DNA from: Laspinema olomoucense D3b
GTDB taxonomy: Bacteria > Cyanobacteriota > Cyanobacteriia > Cyanobacteriales > Laspinemataceae
Direction of reading: 5' to 3'
DNA: 64,000 nucleotides
NCBI RefSeq assembly: GCF_025370785.1
Contig: NZ_JAMXFA010000026.1
Span: 1-64,000, forward strand
How positions within the stretch are numbered: position 1 is the stretch's first letter; each line of letters starts with the position of its first letter. Both the position numbers and the translations under genes were made by a program. This document shows positions 35,061-44,490 of the stretch, one piece after another. The notes under the pieces are model-generated. The model was not told the origin of the DNA. It saw only the letters and a list, made by a program, of their open reading frames with translations, and made no database searches.

Positions 35061-36797
35061 TTATAATTGGTCAAGATCATCTTCTGCTTGAGGCCCTAAG
35101 CGCAGGAGCGCCTGGTGGATCCATTGGTCTACCTCCGGCAGATGTTTGTCATTTGGAGCATTTTTAATACAACTTCTCCAGGCTCCTAATGCGTAGGAGG
35201 AGTTTCCTCCAGCTTCTAGCAGTTGTGCTAATAAGCAGTAAGCGGAAGCGCGTGAAGGAGCTAAATGGATCGCTTCACTCAGGTGGCTATGAGCCTCTTT
35301 TTGCTCTCCTATTTCCACCAAGGCCCAGCCCATATTTTTGTGCAAGATGGACTTTAACTCCAGATCTTTGACTAGCTGCAACCCTTTTTGAAGCCTGGTA
35401 ATAGCAGAAGAAGGCTGTCCTTCTAAAATATCTAATCGACCCAAATTGTTGTTCACTTTGTCCGGAACACAAGGCATTGCCATTTCGTAGTAGCGACGGG
35501 CAACGGTAAAATTTTGCTCGGCGTCACTAATCAAGCCTTTGATATAATGAGCTTCGCATAATTTGGAATTTAAAAGTAATGTTAAATTTATATACAATTT
35601 TGCCTTATTAAAATCTCCAGATTGGTAGTAGTCTGAGGCTGCATTGTTGGTCTTAAAACTTAACTGAGGTAAATTCAAATAAAACAAAATGAACACTACA
35701 ACAGATAAAACGCCCCAATTTAATTTTAGTGGGTTATACTTAATTGCACTCTTTCCTTTTAAAGAGTTAATTTTTTGTATAAAGATTGATAATTTTGGAA
35801 TAAAAAAGAAATTACCGAGAGTTGAGTTTAAGTTGTTTTGAGGTTTTATCTCAATCTCATCTAACTGGTTTAACAGCCGTTCAGGATTGCGAGTGCGCTG
35901 AGAAGAGATGGGGTGAATTAACTGATTAATCGCCGATGCTAAAGCGGGATTCAAATTGGGACAACCGCCTTGCCAGCCGACTAATTCTCCCGTTTCTGGG
36001 TCCTCAAATTCTAGGGGTGACCTGCCGGTTAGTAAATAAACCATCGTGCGTCCTAGGGCAAATAAATCCGATTTGGGAAGTCCTTTTCCTTGCCGTTGCT
36101 CTGGTGCGGTATATCCTTCGGAAATCACGCGGGTGACGGTTTGCTGTTCTCGTTTTTCGACTAAGCTGGCGGTGACTTCCCGGGCGGTTCCAAAATCAAT
36201 TAAAACCAGTTTACCATTGGGACGACGCATAATATTAGCGGGTTTAATATCTCGATGAAAAAAGCCTTTGCTATGAACAAATTTTAAAATTTCTGCTAAT
36301 TGACGTAAAATCTCTAAAGCCTGATGGTGAGAAATTGGGCCATGTTGGGTGATCCACTGCTCTAAATTTACGCCATCAATTTTCTGCTGAACTAAACATC
36401 GGAGAATGGTTCCTGAGTTTAAGGTAACCAGAAAGGGACTATAGGGTTCAACGGTGGGAAGTTGGGGATGTTTGAGGGCAGTTAAAACCCGCGCTTCTTG
36501 CTCAAACAGGCGAATTAATGCCCGGTTATCGGTGGGTTTGAGGACTTTTAAAACTTTCAGGGGGTTGCACGCTTCAGCGTTATCCCCCCAATCCTCGACT
36601 TCAAATAGTTCCGTGGAGGTGGGTTGATTCAGGGGTCGTAGAGGAGAGATGAGGCGATAGCGATCGCAGACAAACAAGGGTGTACCACAGCTTTGACAAA
36701 CTTTCCCCATCTCCGGGTTTTGTCGCTGTTGGCATTGGGGATTAATGCAGTAGCTTACCCACTCTGGTGAAACGGTTAATCCGTGGCGATCGCTCAT
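35061..36797 (-). CDS. Zinc-ribbon Ser/Thr protein kinase with TM helix and TPRs
   Basis: A 578-residue eukaryotic-type kinase of the cyanobacterial four-cysteine class: Cys 17, 22, 34 and 37 form a zinc ribbon, followed by a kinase domain with VLKVLK, HRDIKPANI (Asp 183), IDFGTA (Asp 201) and TAPEQRQGKG (230-239). The glycine loop is atypical, as usual for the class. A transmembrane helix (about 358-376) is followed by TPRs (AEQNFTVARRYYEMAM and later repeats) to the C-terminus, which would be extracytoplasmic. It phosphorylates Ser/Thr, and phosphothreonine is read by FHA domains such as the one at 41.5 kb (candidate partner, inference). It lies 64 bases downstream of the NB-ARC gene, probably co-transcribed. 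Confidence 0.9.
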   Translation of the reverse strand: MSDRHGLTVSPEWVSYCINPQCQQRQNPEMGKVCQSCGTPLFVCDRYRLISPLRPLNQPTSTELFEVEDWGDNAEACNPLKVLKVLKPTDNRALIRLFEQEARVLTALKHPQLPTVEPYSPFLVTLNSGTILRCLVQQKIDGVNLEQWITQHGPISHHQALEILRQLAEILKFVHSKGFFHRDIKPANIMRRPNGKLVLIDFGTAREVTASLVEKREQQTVTRVISEGYTAPEQRQGKGLPKSDLFALGRTMVYLLTGRSPLEFEDPETGELVGWQGGCPNLNPALASAINQLIHPISSQRTRNPERLLNQLDEIEIKPQNNLNSTLGNFFFIPKLSIFIQKINSLKGKSAIKYNPLKLNWGVLSVVVFILFYLNLPQLSFKTNNAASDYYQSGDFNKAKLYINLTLLLNSKLCEAHYIKGLISDAEQNFTVARRYYEMAMPCVPDKVNNNLGRLDILEGQPSSAITRLQKGLQLVKDLELKSILHKNMGWALVEIGEQKEAHSHLSEAIHLAPSRASAYCLLAQLLEAGGNSSYALGAWRSCIKNAPNDKHLPEVDQWIHQALLRLGPQAEDDLDQL

Positions 36798-36861
36798 GGT
36801 TCACACGCCCTTTTATTTCAGGTTTTGGAGGGATTTGAAATCCGTTAAGCCTATCATAGCT

Positions 36862-38796
36862 TTAGCCCTCAGACTTAGGCAAGAGCTTGAGCAAATTCTG
36901 AAGATTTTCGGCGACATATCCCACTTCTAGGGCGGATTTTCCAGCCAGCATGACGAGCATCTGAGTAAGATAAACCCCTAACCGGCGATCGCTTCTCCAT
37001 TTCATCACAAGTTTCTCTTTGATGGGAGTGAGAATGACTCGCGTTTGAAGAGAGTGGATTTCCGAACTTAAAGCATAATTTATAGCGATTTGATGGGTGC
37101 GAAGTCGGTCAAATATCTCTAGGTTTTGAGTGTGAATTACTGTACTTATTTCTTGGCAAACTCTGTCGATTAAGTCTTTCGTGATATATTTCATCACCGC
37201 TGGTTGGAGGCTAAAGTGCGCTTCATCCTCCATTGTGCTAATCTCCAGAAGCGATCGCCGACTCAGGGATGTGATAATTTGGAGCCATTCTGATTCAGAA
37301 AAGGTTGATAATATCTGGGGTTTTAATGCAGCCACGGAAATGGGTTTTCTGGCGATTGCTAACCCGTACATGATTTGTTGTTCTCCCTCGGACACAGTTT
37401 CCCACTGTTGTTTCAACACCTCCTGCAAGGCATCATCGACCACCACGGTATTTTTTTGAATAAAAGTAGAGACTTTTCCGTTAAAATAATATTTTATGAG
37501 TGGACCAATTGTCATCAAAGCCAAAGGATTAGCCCGATACAGTTCAATTAATTTGTGCCAATCCTCGGGATTTTTGAGTTGGTTATCTTGTAAAATTTGG
37601 CGGGCCGCTGCGGGTTCTAATCCTTGAACAGTGAACAGATGAGTCGTCAAATTTTCTTGTTCTAAATAAGGCATAGACTGGGATGGTTCCCGACTGGTCA
37701 GGAGTAAACAACTTTGATGGGGTTCCCTGCTGATTTGGCGAATTAGTTCACCGTAGTCCTTATATCCATTTCGGTATTGTCCGGCTAATTCGCCACTCGC
37801 TAATAGGGTTTCCCATTCATCCAAAATGAGTAGACATCGGTGCGATCGCAAACCCTCCATCAGCCGATTAATGGCCTCTAAGGAGGTTTCGGGTAAATTA
37901 ACAGCAAATTGAGGGGACAGACATTGGATGACATTTCCTAGGAGTTCGAGTAGGGGAGGAGCATGGCGCAGGGAAATCCATTTTATTCGGTCAAAATCAT
38001 GTTGAATCATTTGAGCGCAACGGATTGATAAATAAGTTTTACCCATTCCACCCAATCCGAGCAACACCACTAATCGAGCGCGATCGCTCACAATCCACTG
38101 CGCCAAATTGCCTAATTCTTCTTGGCGTCCATAGAAATTAGACAGTTCCGGCGCTTCGTCTTCCCAAGTTCTCAAGGGGAACTCTACAGGCAATTTCCAA
38201 TCCCCCAACGGAGGCATTTTTTGCTCAGGATCTTTTTCTAAACCGGGAGGATTGATATCCGTTTGATAGAAAAACTGCTGCATCCATTCTTCATAGAGAC
38301 AGTCCAGAAAAATCTGAGATAACCCATTAACCACCCAATGTTCACAAGTCTCGTAATCGAGGTTGAGAAACTTTCTAATCGTTTCTGAACTGGGAGGAAA
38401 TAAATCATTGAGTTTTTCAACCCAAACTTTATTAAATTTCCCCCAAGCAATGCCTCGACCCTGCTTGAACTGCGCTAATTTTTGGGCGATCTCCTGTTTC
38501 AATTCCCGAGGGACATTTTGATGACTGTAGTCCCGATAAGGACGATTCAGCAAGAGGCGACATAACCCATCAATCAACCAATATTCGCAGGTTGAAGCCG
38601 TATCTTCCAAAATTCGTTTGACCTCCGCTTCTGTTGGCGCATCTCCCAAACTAGCCGATTCTCTACGCCACTCTTGTACAAGGTTAGTAATTTTATTGCC
38701 ATAGTCTTTGAGGAATTTATCCTGTAACCGTCTTCGCTGTTCTGAACTCAGCGGAACAGGATGAAGATTTCTTTCCGGCAGAGTGGGTTGATACAT
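36862..38796 (-). CDS. NB-ARC STAND ATPase with duplicated N-terminal domain
   Basis: A 644-residue AP-ATPase. Walker A is GLGGMGKT (247-254), Walker B LLILDEWE (about 322-329), then LLTSREPSQ and the ANPLAL (GLPL-type) motif near 425, followed by a winged-helix segment. The N-terminus holds two copies of a helical domain: copy 1 (about 28-92) has STCEYWLIDGLCRLLL, copy 2 (about 106-170) has ETCEHWVVNGLSQIFL. STAND proteins usually end in a sensor of TPR, WD40 or LRR repeats; here there is only about 100 residues of helix after the winged helix. It may act as a signalling hub whose duplicated N-terminal domain recruits an effector. Divergent from the YbjN-like gene. Confidence 0.85.
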   Translation of the reverse strand: MYQPTLPERNLHPVPLSSEQRRRLQDKFLKDYGNKITNLVQEWRRESASLGDAPTEAEVKRILEDTASTCEYWLIDGLCRLLLNRPYRDYSHQNVPRELKQEIAQKLAQFKQGRGIAWGKFNKVWVEKLNDLFPPSSETIRKFLNLDYETCEHWVVNGLSQIFLDCLYEEWMQQFFYQTDINPPGLEKDPEQKMPPLGDWKLPVEFPLRTWEDEAPELSNFYGRQEELGNLAQWIVSDRARLVVLLGLGGMGKTYLSIRCAQMIQHDFDRIKWISLRHAPPLLELLGNVIQCLSPQFAVNLPETSLEAINRLMEGLRSHRCLLILDEWETLLASGELAGQYRNGYKDYGELIRQISREPHQSCLLLTSREPSQSMPYLEQENLTTHLFTVQGLEPAAARQILQDNQLKNPEDWHKLIELYRANPLALMTIGPLIKYYFNGKVSTFIQKNTVVVDDALQEVLKQQWETVSEGEQQIMYGLAIARKPISVAALKPQILSTFSESEWLQIITSLSRRSLLEISTMEDEAHFSLQPAVMKYITKDLIDRVCQEISTVIHTQNLEIFDRLRTHQIAINYALSSEIHSLQTRVILTPIKEKLVMKWRSDRRLGVYLTQMLVMLAGKSALEVGYVAENLQNLLKLLPKSEG

Positions 38797-39410
38797 AAAA
38801 GTCCTACAAGTTAGTAAAAACGACGTTCAGCCTCTAATTCAGATGTAATTGATAAATGGTGTTTTAAATAGGGTTTACTTAGGTTTAAATCTCCTCTGCC
38901 TTCTAATTTAATTAGGGTATCATACTATTTTCACCGATTTTGTGAATTTTGGAAAGAGGGGAAAGGGTGATTTTTTCCGGTTGCAGAAATCCGGGAATGG
39001 AGGAAGTGGAGGAATCTGCCGTTTTAGGGAAACATTCGATCGCCCTTTTGCAACCGCACACCTTAGCTCAGACTCCCTAAAAAATCAAGCCCTTCATTCC
39101 CAGGGGACCGTGGCGATCGCCTCTGTGACCCCCCTTTCAGTCAAATTGGCTTTAACTTGTTGTCAAATTGGCTTCAAGTTTAGAGGTTTTTAAAATCAAC
39201 TTGATACAATGGGCAAGTCAGAATATTTTAGGTGAAATTTACCCCCTAATTAACTCCCCATTTCCCGTACTTGAGGAAAATTATAGGAGTTTAAAAAGTT
39301 AGGGAGGTTAAATCTCAAATATTCAAGGGATTAAGCTGGGCTCAACTCCTCAGTTAAGGGAGTAATCCCCTTTCTCCCCATCTTGACTTGACCTTTTTAT
39401 AAATGACAGT
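38797..39410. other. Divergent intergenic region
   Basis: About 610 bases between NB-ARC (minus) and the YbjN-like gene (plus); it must hold both promoters. It contains the spaced direct repeat at 39140-39174 and AT-rich stretches (38905-38945, 39395-39405). A short plus frame at 38942-39193 shows no resemblance to protein families. Confidence 0.5.
39140..39174. promoter_or_regulatory. Direct repeat GTCAAATTGGCTT, 22-base spacing
   Basis: The 13-mer GTCAAATTGGCTT occurs at 39140-39152 and 39162-39174, exactly 22 bases apart, two helical turns, so a regulator would meet both copies on one face. It lies in the divergent promoter region of the island. Candidate operator; no regulator identified. 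Confidence 0.45.
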
Positions 39411-39851
39411 ATGGCTATCAATCTTGACCTGTTTTCGGGGACCAACTTTCGCTCGACCATTCAAAACTATTGCACCCAACTCAAATGGCGGATTCATGAC
39501 ATTAATGACCGTCGGGCAATTTTGCGCTTTAATGCCGCTTCAGGCAATACGCAAACTCTCTTTATTATCCGCTATGAGAATACCCTGGAATTTTCCGTGC
39601 CTAGCGGGTTGAAATTTAACAGGGATTCTGAAATTCCGGGGGTATTTTCCACCTACTTGCTGGTTAAAAATGCTTCATATAAGCTGGGATTTTGGTGTCT
39701 TGAAGAAATTAGCGGCCAAAAAGTGTTTTCAATTATGCACAATGCGGAGATAAGTCTCATTAATTCCAATTACTTTGAGCGGGTTGTTTTAAAACTCGTG
39801 AGTGAGTGCGACGAATTTGAACAAGCCATCACCAATCTTTTGAATTATTAA
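39411..39851 (+). CDS. YbjN-like protein (CesT/type III chaperone-like fold)
   Basis: A 146-residue soluble protein. The pattern of an N-terminal helix, a five-strand sheet and a closing helix with LLVKNASYKLGFWCLEEISG and ECDEFEQAIT resembles YbjN-family proteins, which share the fold of type III secretion chaperones and bind partner proteins. Similarity is by pattern only. It opens the plus-strand side of the island, probably co-transcribed with the following gene (gap 125 bases). Confidence 0.45.
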   Translation: MAINLDLFSGTNFRSTIQNYCTQLKWRIHDINDRRAILRFNAASGNTQTLFIIRYENTLEFSVPSGLKFNRDSEIPGVFSTYLLVKNASYKLGFWCLEEISGQKVFSIMHNAEISLINSNYFERVVLKLVSECDEFEQAITNLLNY

Positions 39852-39976
39852 TCCGTTCCTCGCTAATCTGACGGAAAAGCCGGGGAGATAGCCTGTTTAT
39901 TTGCGGTTTAAATGGAGTTAAAGTGATCCTTACGCGCTACCTCCTGTAAAAAATTCAATGGCAACCTAAATGTTCT

Positions 39977-41203
39977 ATGATGATTATTCGTCAACCCCTT
40001 TATATTTATCCTGGCGATCGCCTGGAATTGGAACTCGATCGCCTCCGTCAACTCTTCAGTGCTACAGAAATTAAATCGAGCGAACCCGGACCGCAATTAA
40101 ACAACTTTTTTCTTCTCGGACCCCGCACCACTAGGACCGCTTTTCAACTCTTAAAATATCGAGGTTTAACCCTCAAGCAACCCCCTAATTCTACCCCCAT
40201 TATTGCTTGGGGAGTCTGGATGCCTTTTGAAGATAACCCACTCCATGCTCCCTTAGTCCAAATTTATCGCCCCCTTCCCCAATCTGGCGATCGCCCCCTG
40301 CTGATTTCCGAACAACCTTTACTACCGGGAGAACTGATGATCGTGACAGAACATAGCGAGTCCTTAGTAACTTTATCACCCTGTGAACTCACTCAAACTC
40401 TACCGGATAACCTCCAGTGGTTTGCATGGTATTCTGACCTTACCCGGAAAACTGAACGCCCAATTTGGGGTAAAAATTATCCCCTAATTCCACAACATAA
40501 AATTGCAGATACTCCCCTCTATCATCCCGGTCCAACTCTCCAAAATTCGACTCCATGCTTGAAGGATTTATCCGGTAAAATTTCTTACCAATTAACCCCA
40601 AAAAACTCTTCATTTCAAATGATTTCTATTTTGCCGGATAACGAATTATCCGACCTAGCTCTGGCCTTGGATGCTGCCCCTTGGACTCGGCAAATTCAGG
40701 AAAATTATAGTCACGATACCTGTAATATTTTAGCCTGGAGTCACCATCCTGACTGTCCCTTAATCGTCAAAGAACTGGTTTGGCAACTTCAAAACCCCGC
40801 CCTCAAAAAGAAAATTGCTCAACTCACCGGAATCCCCCTGATAACGCGGCGAACATTAACTTGCGATCGCCTCCGTCCGGGCGATCGCCTGTTCCCGGGA
40901 AAAAATTCCCCCAGTGACGGCAAAGTCAGGGTTCAACTTCATTGGATCTTGCAAGTACCTCATACTCCAGAACGTCCTTGGGATTTACGAGTTCGCTCTC
41001 TCAATGCTCCTGACAAACCCCAAACTGTTTACGCCGCAAAACCTAATTCTGCCCTCTGCTTCCTAATTGGAAAAGACCACTCCTACGAGATTCCTGTGAT
41101 TCCCAAGGATGCCACAGACCGCCTATCCATTATGATGACCTTTGAGTCCCGAGTTGACCCTCCTACTCCCATTTGGGACCCGACGTTTAGGGACTCATAT
41201 TAA
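39977..41203 (+). CDS. Hypothetical protein, 408 residues
   Basis: Not recognised. Soluble, mixed alpha/beta, proline-rich. The central segment has WFAWYSDLTRKTERPIWG and LALDAAPWTRQIQENYSHDT. The C-terminal third (VRVQLHWILQVPHTPERPWD, SYEIPVIPKDATDRLSIMMTF) looks like a beta-sandwich. No signal peptide, membrane segment or catalytic motif. Two consecutive ATGs at 39977/39980. It lies between the YbjN-like and FHA genes, so it probably belongs to the same signalling cluster. Confidence 0.6.
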   Translation: MMIIRQPLYIYPGDRLELELDRLRQLFSATEIKSSEPGPQLNNFFLLGPRTTRTAFQLLKYRGLTLKQPPNSTPIIAWGVWMPFEDNPLHAPLVQIYRPLPQSGDRPLLISEQPLLPGELMIVTEHSESLVTLSPCELTQTLPDNLQWFAWYSDLTRKTERPIWGKNYPLIPQHKIADTPLYHPGPTLQNSTPCLKDLSGKISYQLTPKNSSFQMISILPDNELSDLALALDAAPWTRQIQENYSHDTCNILAWSHHPDCPLIVKELVWQLQNPALKKKIAQLTGIPLITRRTLTCDRLRPGDRLFPGKNSPSDGKVRVQLHWILQVPHTPERPWDLRVRSLNAPDKPQTVYAAKPNSALCFLIGKDHSYEIPVIPKDATDRLSIMMTFESRVDPPTPIWDPTFRDSY

Positions 41204-41515
41204 GGTAGAGGAGGCAACCAGATTGCTGGTGCTTGGGGTGCGATCGCCTCGGAAACCGGCTCATCCCCACCCACCAAAAAATGTAGTGCAAATTACATTT
41301 AAAATTCAACATAAAAATTTACAAAAGGATAGGTTACCAACGCAAAAACTATGGGATAATCAGCCTAAGATTTTAAATTATTCCTGGTTTCAGCACGACG
41401 GTACACCGGGCTTTGATTGGTGTGAACACTCCCCTCGACGAAACCTGGGGAAACTTGTTCTGGGGCAACCCTTTTGCTTCCCTGTTGATTCATACATTTA
41501 ACCGGAATTATAGCC
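41204..41515. other. Intergenic region before the FHA gene
   Basis: It has an AT-rich stretch (41281-41385) with ATAAAAATTTACAAAAGGAT and TATGGGATAAT, which could serve as a promoter for the FHA-caspase-pseudokinase operon. No gene seen; an open frame here has no family resemblance. Confidence 0.4.
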
Positions 41516-42919
41516 ATGAGCGAACTCAAACTGTTGATAGAACATACGGGTCATACCTATACCCTGAAACCGAATCGGGAATATGCGATCGGGAGTGCTT
41601 CTGACTGTGAGATTCGCTTGACAGACCCCCAGGTTTCCCCCTGGCATCTCAAGTTTAGTTTTGACCAATTTAGTAAAACCTGGCATATCTATGATTTAGG
41701 GAGTAGTACCGGCACATTGATTGATAATCAACCGATTAGCGATTATCCGTTGGTTGCCCAAAAAAGAGTGAGTTTAGGCAGTGGAATTCATCTCATTGCT
41801 ACCCCAGAAGGAAGCAAAACCACCCCCGCCTCCCAACCCGCACCACCCACGACGCCTCAACCCGTTCCCGCACCGCCTCCACCATCGCCTGGTTACGCCG
41901 CAGCACCCCCTTCCTATCCCACCACGATGCCTGCTGCCAAACCAGCAGTGGTTTCCTCAGAACCGGATAGAGCGTTAATTCGTGAATATTTTGAATGTCT
42001 CAGAAAACGCCGGACTGCACCCAAAGAACAAGAACAATTAGGTCAAAAAGCCCTGGATGACTTCATCCTATCTATCAAGGAAAAACGGTGGCCCACAAAA
42101 GAAGGACGTTATATTTATGGGTTGATAGCCATTCTTTTAATTTTAGCGTTATTTCAACAATTTATATGGGCAATACTTTTATTAATTGTCGGTTTAATTG
42201 TAGCTTTTTATACCGTAGAGCGCCCTCCCAACCTACCAAAACCTACAGCTACAGATGAGGAGATTCTTCAATGGTTACTCATGGATAGAGAAAATTTAGT
42301 CAAAAAGGGAAAAGCCGAACTGAGACTTTTAGAGACAACCGGACAAGAAGTAGGAAATATCCTTGATGCTCAACCGATTGTATTAATTAGTGGGGTTAGT
42401 GAACAACTCAATGAAGCAAATTTCGGAAATTGGGGTCTGCTTATGAGCATAGTGGGGTATAACAATTATTTTGTGGAAAAAGGACTTGATGATGAGTATA
42501 AATACAGCATTTATAATTTTATAGCTATTTATCCTTGTCAAAATTTTATTGCGTATTATCGATGCACATGGAATTTTATAACCGGATTTTCTTTGCGGGA
42601 TGAAACCTGTGAATATCTCTACGATAGCATTGTTTCGGTCAAGACTCAAGAGTTGTCAAATATGTCTAAAGCATCGGTCTACAAAGAAATATCGTATGAA
42701 GTTATTGAAATTACTACCACTGATAGCCAGAGCATTAAATTCCCTGTCTTAGAAGACCACAGAATTGTGGCTGAAAATCAAACCTTTAATTTTGATAAAG
42801 TCCAGGAAAGTTCGGCCCGAAATACGGCTCATACGATTCGGCAGCAGGTGCGGCAGCGGAAACCTGGATTTATCCGAACTCAATCTGTTAATGAAATGCG
42901 TCAGAATTTGCTAGAATAA
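41516..42919 (+). CDS. FHA-domain membrane protein
   Basis: A 467-residue protein. Residues 1-100 are an FHA domain, a phosphothreonine reader: YAIGSASDCEIRL, the S-x-x-H motif in VSPWHLKF, and GSSTGTLIDNQ. A proline-rich linker (about 100-150) leads to two adjacent transmembrane helices (YIYGLIAILLILALF and IWAILLLIVGLIVAFYTV, about 199-236) and a C-terminal cytoplasmic domain of about 230 residues that I do not recognise (WNFITGFSLRDETCEYLYDS, VYKEISYEVIEITTTDSQ). It is 28 bases upstream of the caspase gene. It could anchor a phosphorylated partner or the caspase at the membrane (inference). Confidence 0.8.
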   Translation: MSELKLLIEHTGHTYTLKPNREYAIGSASDCEIRLTDPQVSPWHLKFSFDQFSKTWHIYDLGSSTGTLIDNQPISDYPLVAQKRVSLGSGIHLIATPEGSKTTPASQPAPPTTPQPVPAPPPPSPGYAAAPPSYPTTMPAAKPAVVSSEPDRALIREYFECLRKRRTAPKEQEQLGQKALDDFILSIKEKRWPTKEGRYIYGLIAILLILALFQQFIWAILLLIVGLIVAFYTVERPPNLPKPTATDEEILQWLLMDRENLVKKGKAELRLLETTGQEVGNILDAQPIVLISGVSEQLNEANFGNWGLLMSIVGYNNYFVEKGLDDEYKYSIYNFIAIYPCQNFIAYYRCTWNFITGFSLRDETCEYLYDSIVSVKTQELSNMSKASVYKEISYEVIEITTTDSQSIKFPVLEDHRIVAENQTFNFDKVQESSARNTAHTIRQQVRQRKPGFIRTQSVNEMRQNLLE

Positions 42920-42947
42920 ATCGAAGTAAAACCGGGGAGGGAGAGAG

Positions 42948-44456
42948 ATGGTTACTACCTTTGATGATGGCTATGCTTTGTTGATTGGGGTGGGAGAATG
43001 CAAGGACAAAAGCTGGTCTTTGCCGGTGACTGTGAAAGATATTCAAGCGCTGTATCAAATTTTGATTGCACCGGAACTCTGTGGATATCCTGAAGAGAAT
43101 ATCCAGTTATTGCATGATAAAACTGCGACGCGGACTAACATTTTAGATAGTTTAAGTTGGCTGAAAAACAAGGCGCATCAAAATCCCAATTGTACGGTTT
43201 TGATTTATTATTCCGGTCATGGGTGGCTGGATAAAGACACCGGGAATTACTATCTGATTCCTCATGATACTGATTCAAAAAAGGAGGAATTTGCGGGGTC
43301 TGCGTTGGCGGCGGAGGTCTTTACGAAAGCCATTCAGCAGATTGAATCTCAGCGAGTGTTGGTGGTGATTGACTGTTGCCATGCTCAGGGAATGGCGGCG
43401 ACGAAAGGGGAGCCGATCGCCGTGAAAATTCCCGGGAGATTTGCGGAAACTGCTACGGCAAAAAGTTTAATTCATGCGCTTTCTCAAGGCAAAGGACGAG
43501 CCATCTTTACCTCTTGTACGGGGAATGAAAAGTCTTGGATGAGAAAGGATAATTTGATGAGTATCTACACTTACCATCTGATTCAAGCTTTGCAAGGAGC
43601 AGGAAATTCCCCAGATGATACCGTGGTGCGTCTTTCTAATTTGATGAACTATCTAGCCAAAACGGTTCCCGATAGTGCAGCGAGTGAATTTGGTATCACT
43701 CAAACCCCAAATTTTGATATTTCTAATGAGGATTTTGCGGTGGCGATCGCCTTGCTGCGGGGAGGAAAAGGATTGCCGCCGGGAGGATGGGATGCGGTGA
43801 AGGATGAGGCGGCACAAAAAATTCGGCAAGTGGTGCAAGCGGGTCGAGATGTGATTGGGGTGGAGGGAAGCGGCAATGTAGCGATCTCTGGAGGAGCAAT
43901 TCATAATACCAACAGTCAAGATACTTATACGACGAATAATCAAGGGTCAACAACTTATCAAAATCCAGTTTATAACCAACAAGGTTCGACGACGTATCAA
44001 GTGGAAGGGGAAACGGTGTACACCACTCAGGGTGGAAAAATGTACAACAGTCAGGGTGGAGAGATACATATTGGCGATCGCATTTATAATCCCCCTCCCG
44101 AAAAACCCAAGGCCACTTTTGAAAAACTCATCCGGGGAATTGCCAAAAAATTCACTTATTTAGAGCAAATTCCTCCCTTTGATGCGGATGATATTTGGAA
44201 AATGGTCCGAGATGGAAATGGGGAAGGATTTGAACCCCTGGATTTAAAGGTCTTTCAATTAGTATTGAGCTATTGCTGTTATTACTACAATCATCGCATT
44301 ACCCCGATGAAAGACTATCAAAATTGTGGGGAAATGGACTACTTGCATCAAGCTCGGCAGTTGAGTCAGACTGTCCGGCTTACTCAAAGCAATTCTCCGC
44401 TGAGTTCTATTATTAAATCTCGGGAACTGGCGGACATTATCCGAACAATGGAATAA
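42948..44456 (+). CDS. Caspase-like (peptidase C14) protein with repeat linker
   Basis: A 502-residue protein whose first 260 residues are a C14 caspase domain: YALLIGVGECKDKSWSLP, the catalytic His in LIYYSGHGW and the catalytic Cys in VLVVIDCCHAQG, so the dyad is intact. Residues about 300-385 form a Gly/Thr/Tyr/Asn-rich linker of short beta-prone repeats (TYTTNNQGSTTYQNP, GETVYTTQGGKMYNSQ, GEIHIGDRIYN). The C-terminal 120 residues are helical and unrecognised. Prokaryotic caspases and metacaspases often cleave after basic residues and are linked to stress and regulated death. GGGAGG ribosome site before ATG 42948. Operon with the FHA gene and the pseudokinase. Confidence 0.9.
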   Translation: MVTTFDDGYALLIGVGECKDKSWSLPVTVKDIQALYQILIAPELCGYPEENIQLLHDKTATRTNILDSLSWLKNKAHQNPNCTVLIYYSGHGWLDKDTGNYYLIPHDTDSKKEEFAGSALAAEVFTKAIQQIESQRVLVVIDCCHAQGMAATKGEPIAVKIPGRFAETATAKSLIHALSQGKGRAIFTSCTGNEKSWMRKDNLMSIYTYHLIQALQGAGNSPDDTVVRLSNLMNYLAKTVPDSAASEFGITQTPNFDISNEDFAVAIALLRGGKGLPPGGWDAVKDEAAQKIRQVVQAGRDVIGVEGSGNVAISGGAIHNTNSQDTYTTNNQGSTTYQNPVYNQQGSTTYQVEGETVYTTQGGKMYNSQGGEIHIGDRIYNPPPEKPKATFEKLIRGIAKKFTYLEQIPPFDADDIWKMVRDGNGEGFEPLDLKVFQLVLSYCCYYYNHRITPMKDYQNCGEMDYLHQARQLSQTVRLTQSNSPLSSIIKSRELADIIRTME

Positions 44457-44490
44457 ACTTTTTCCACTCATTTTGCTCAGGTGAACGGCT

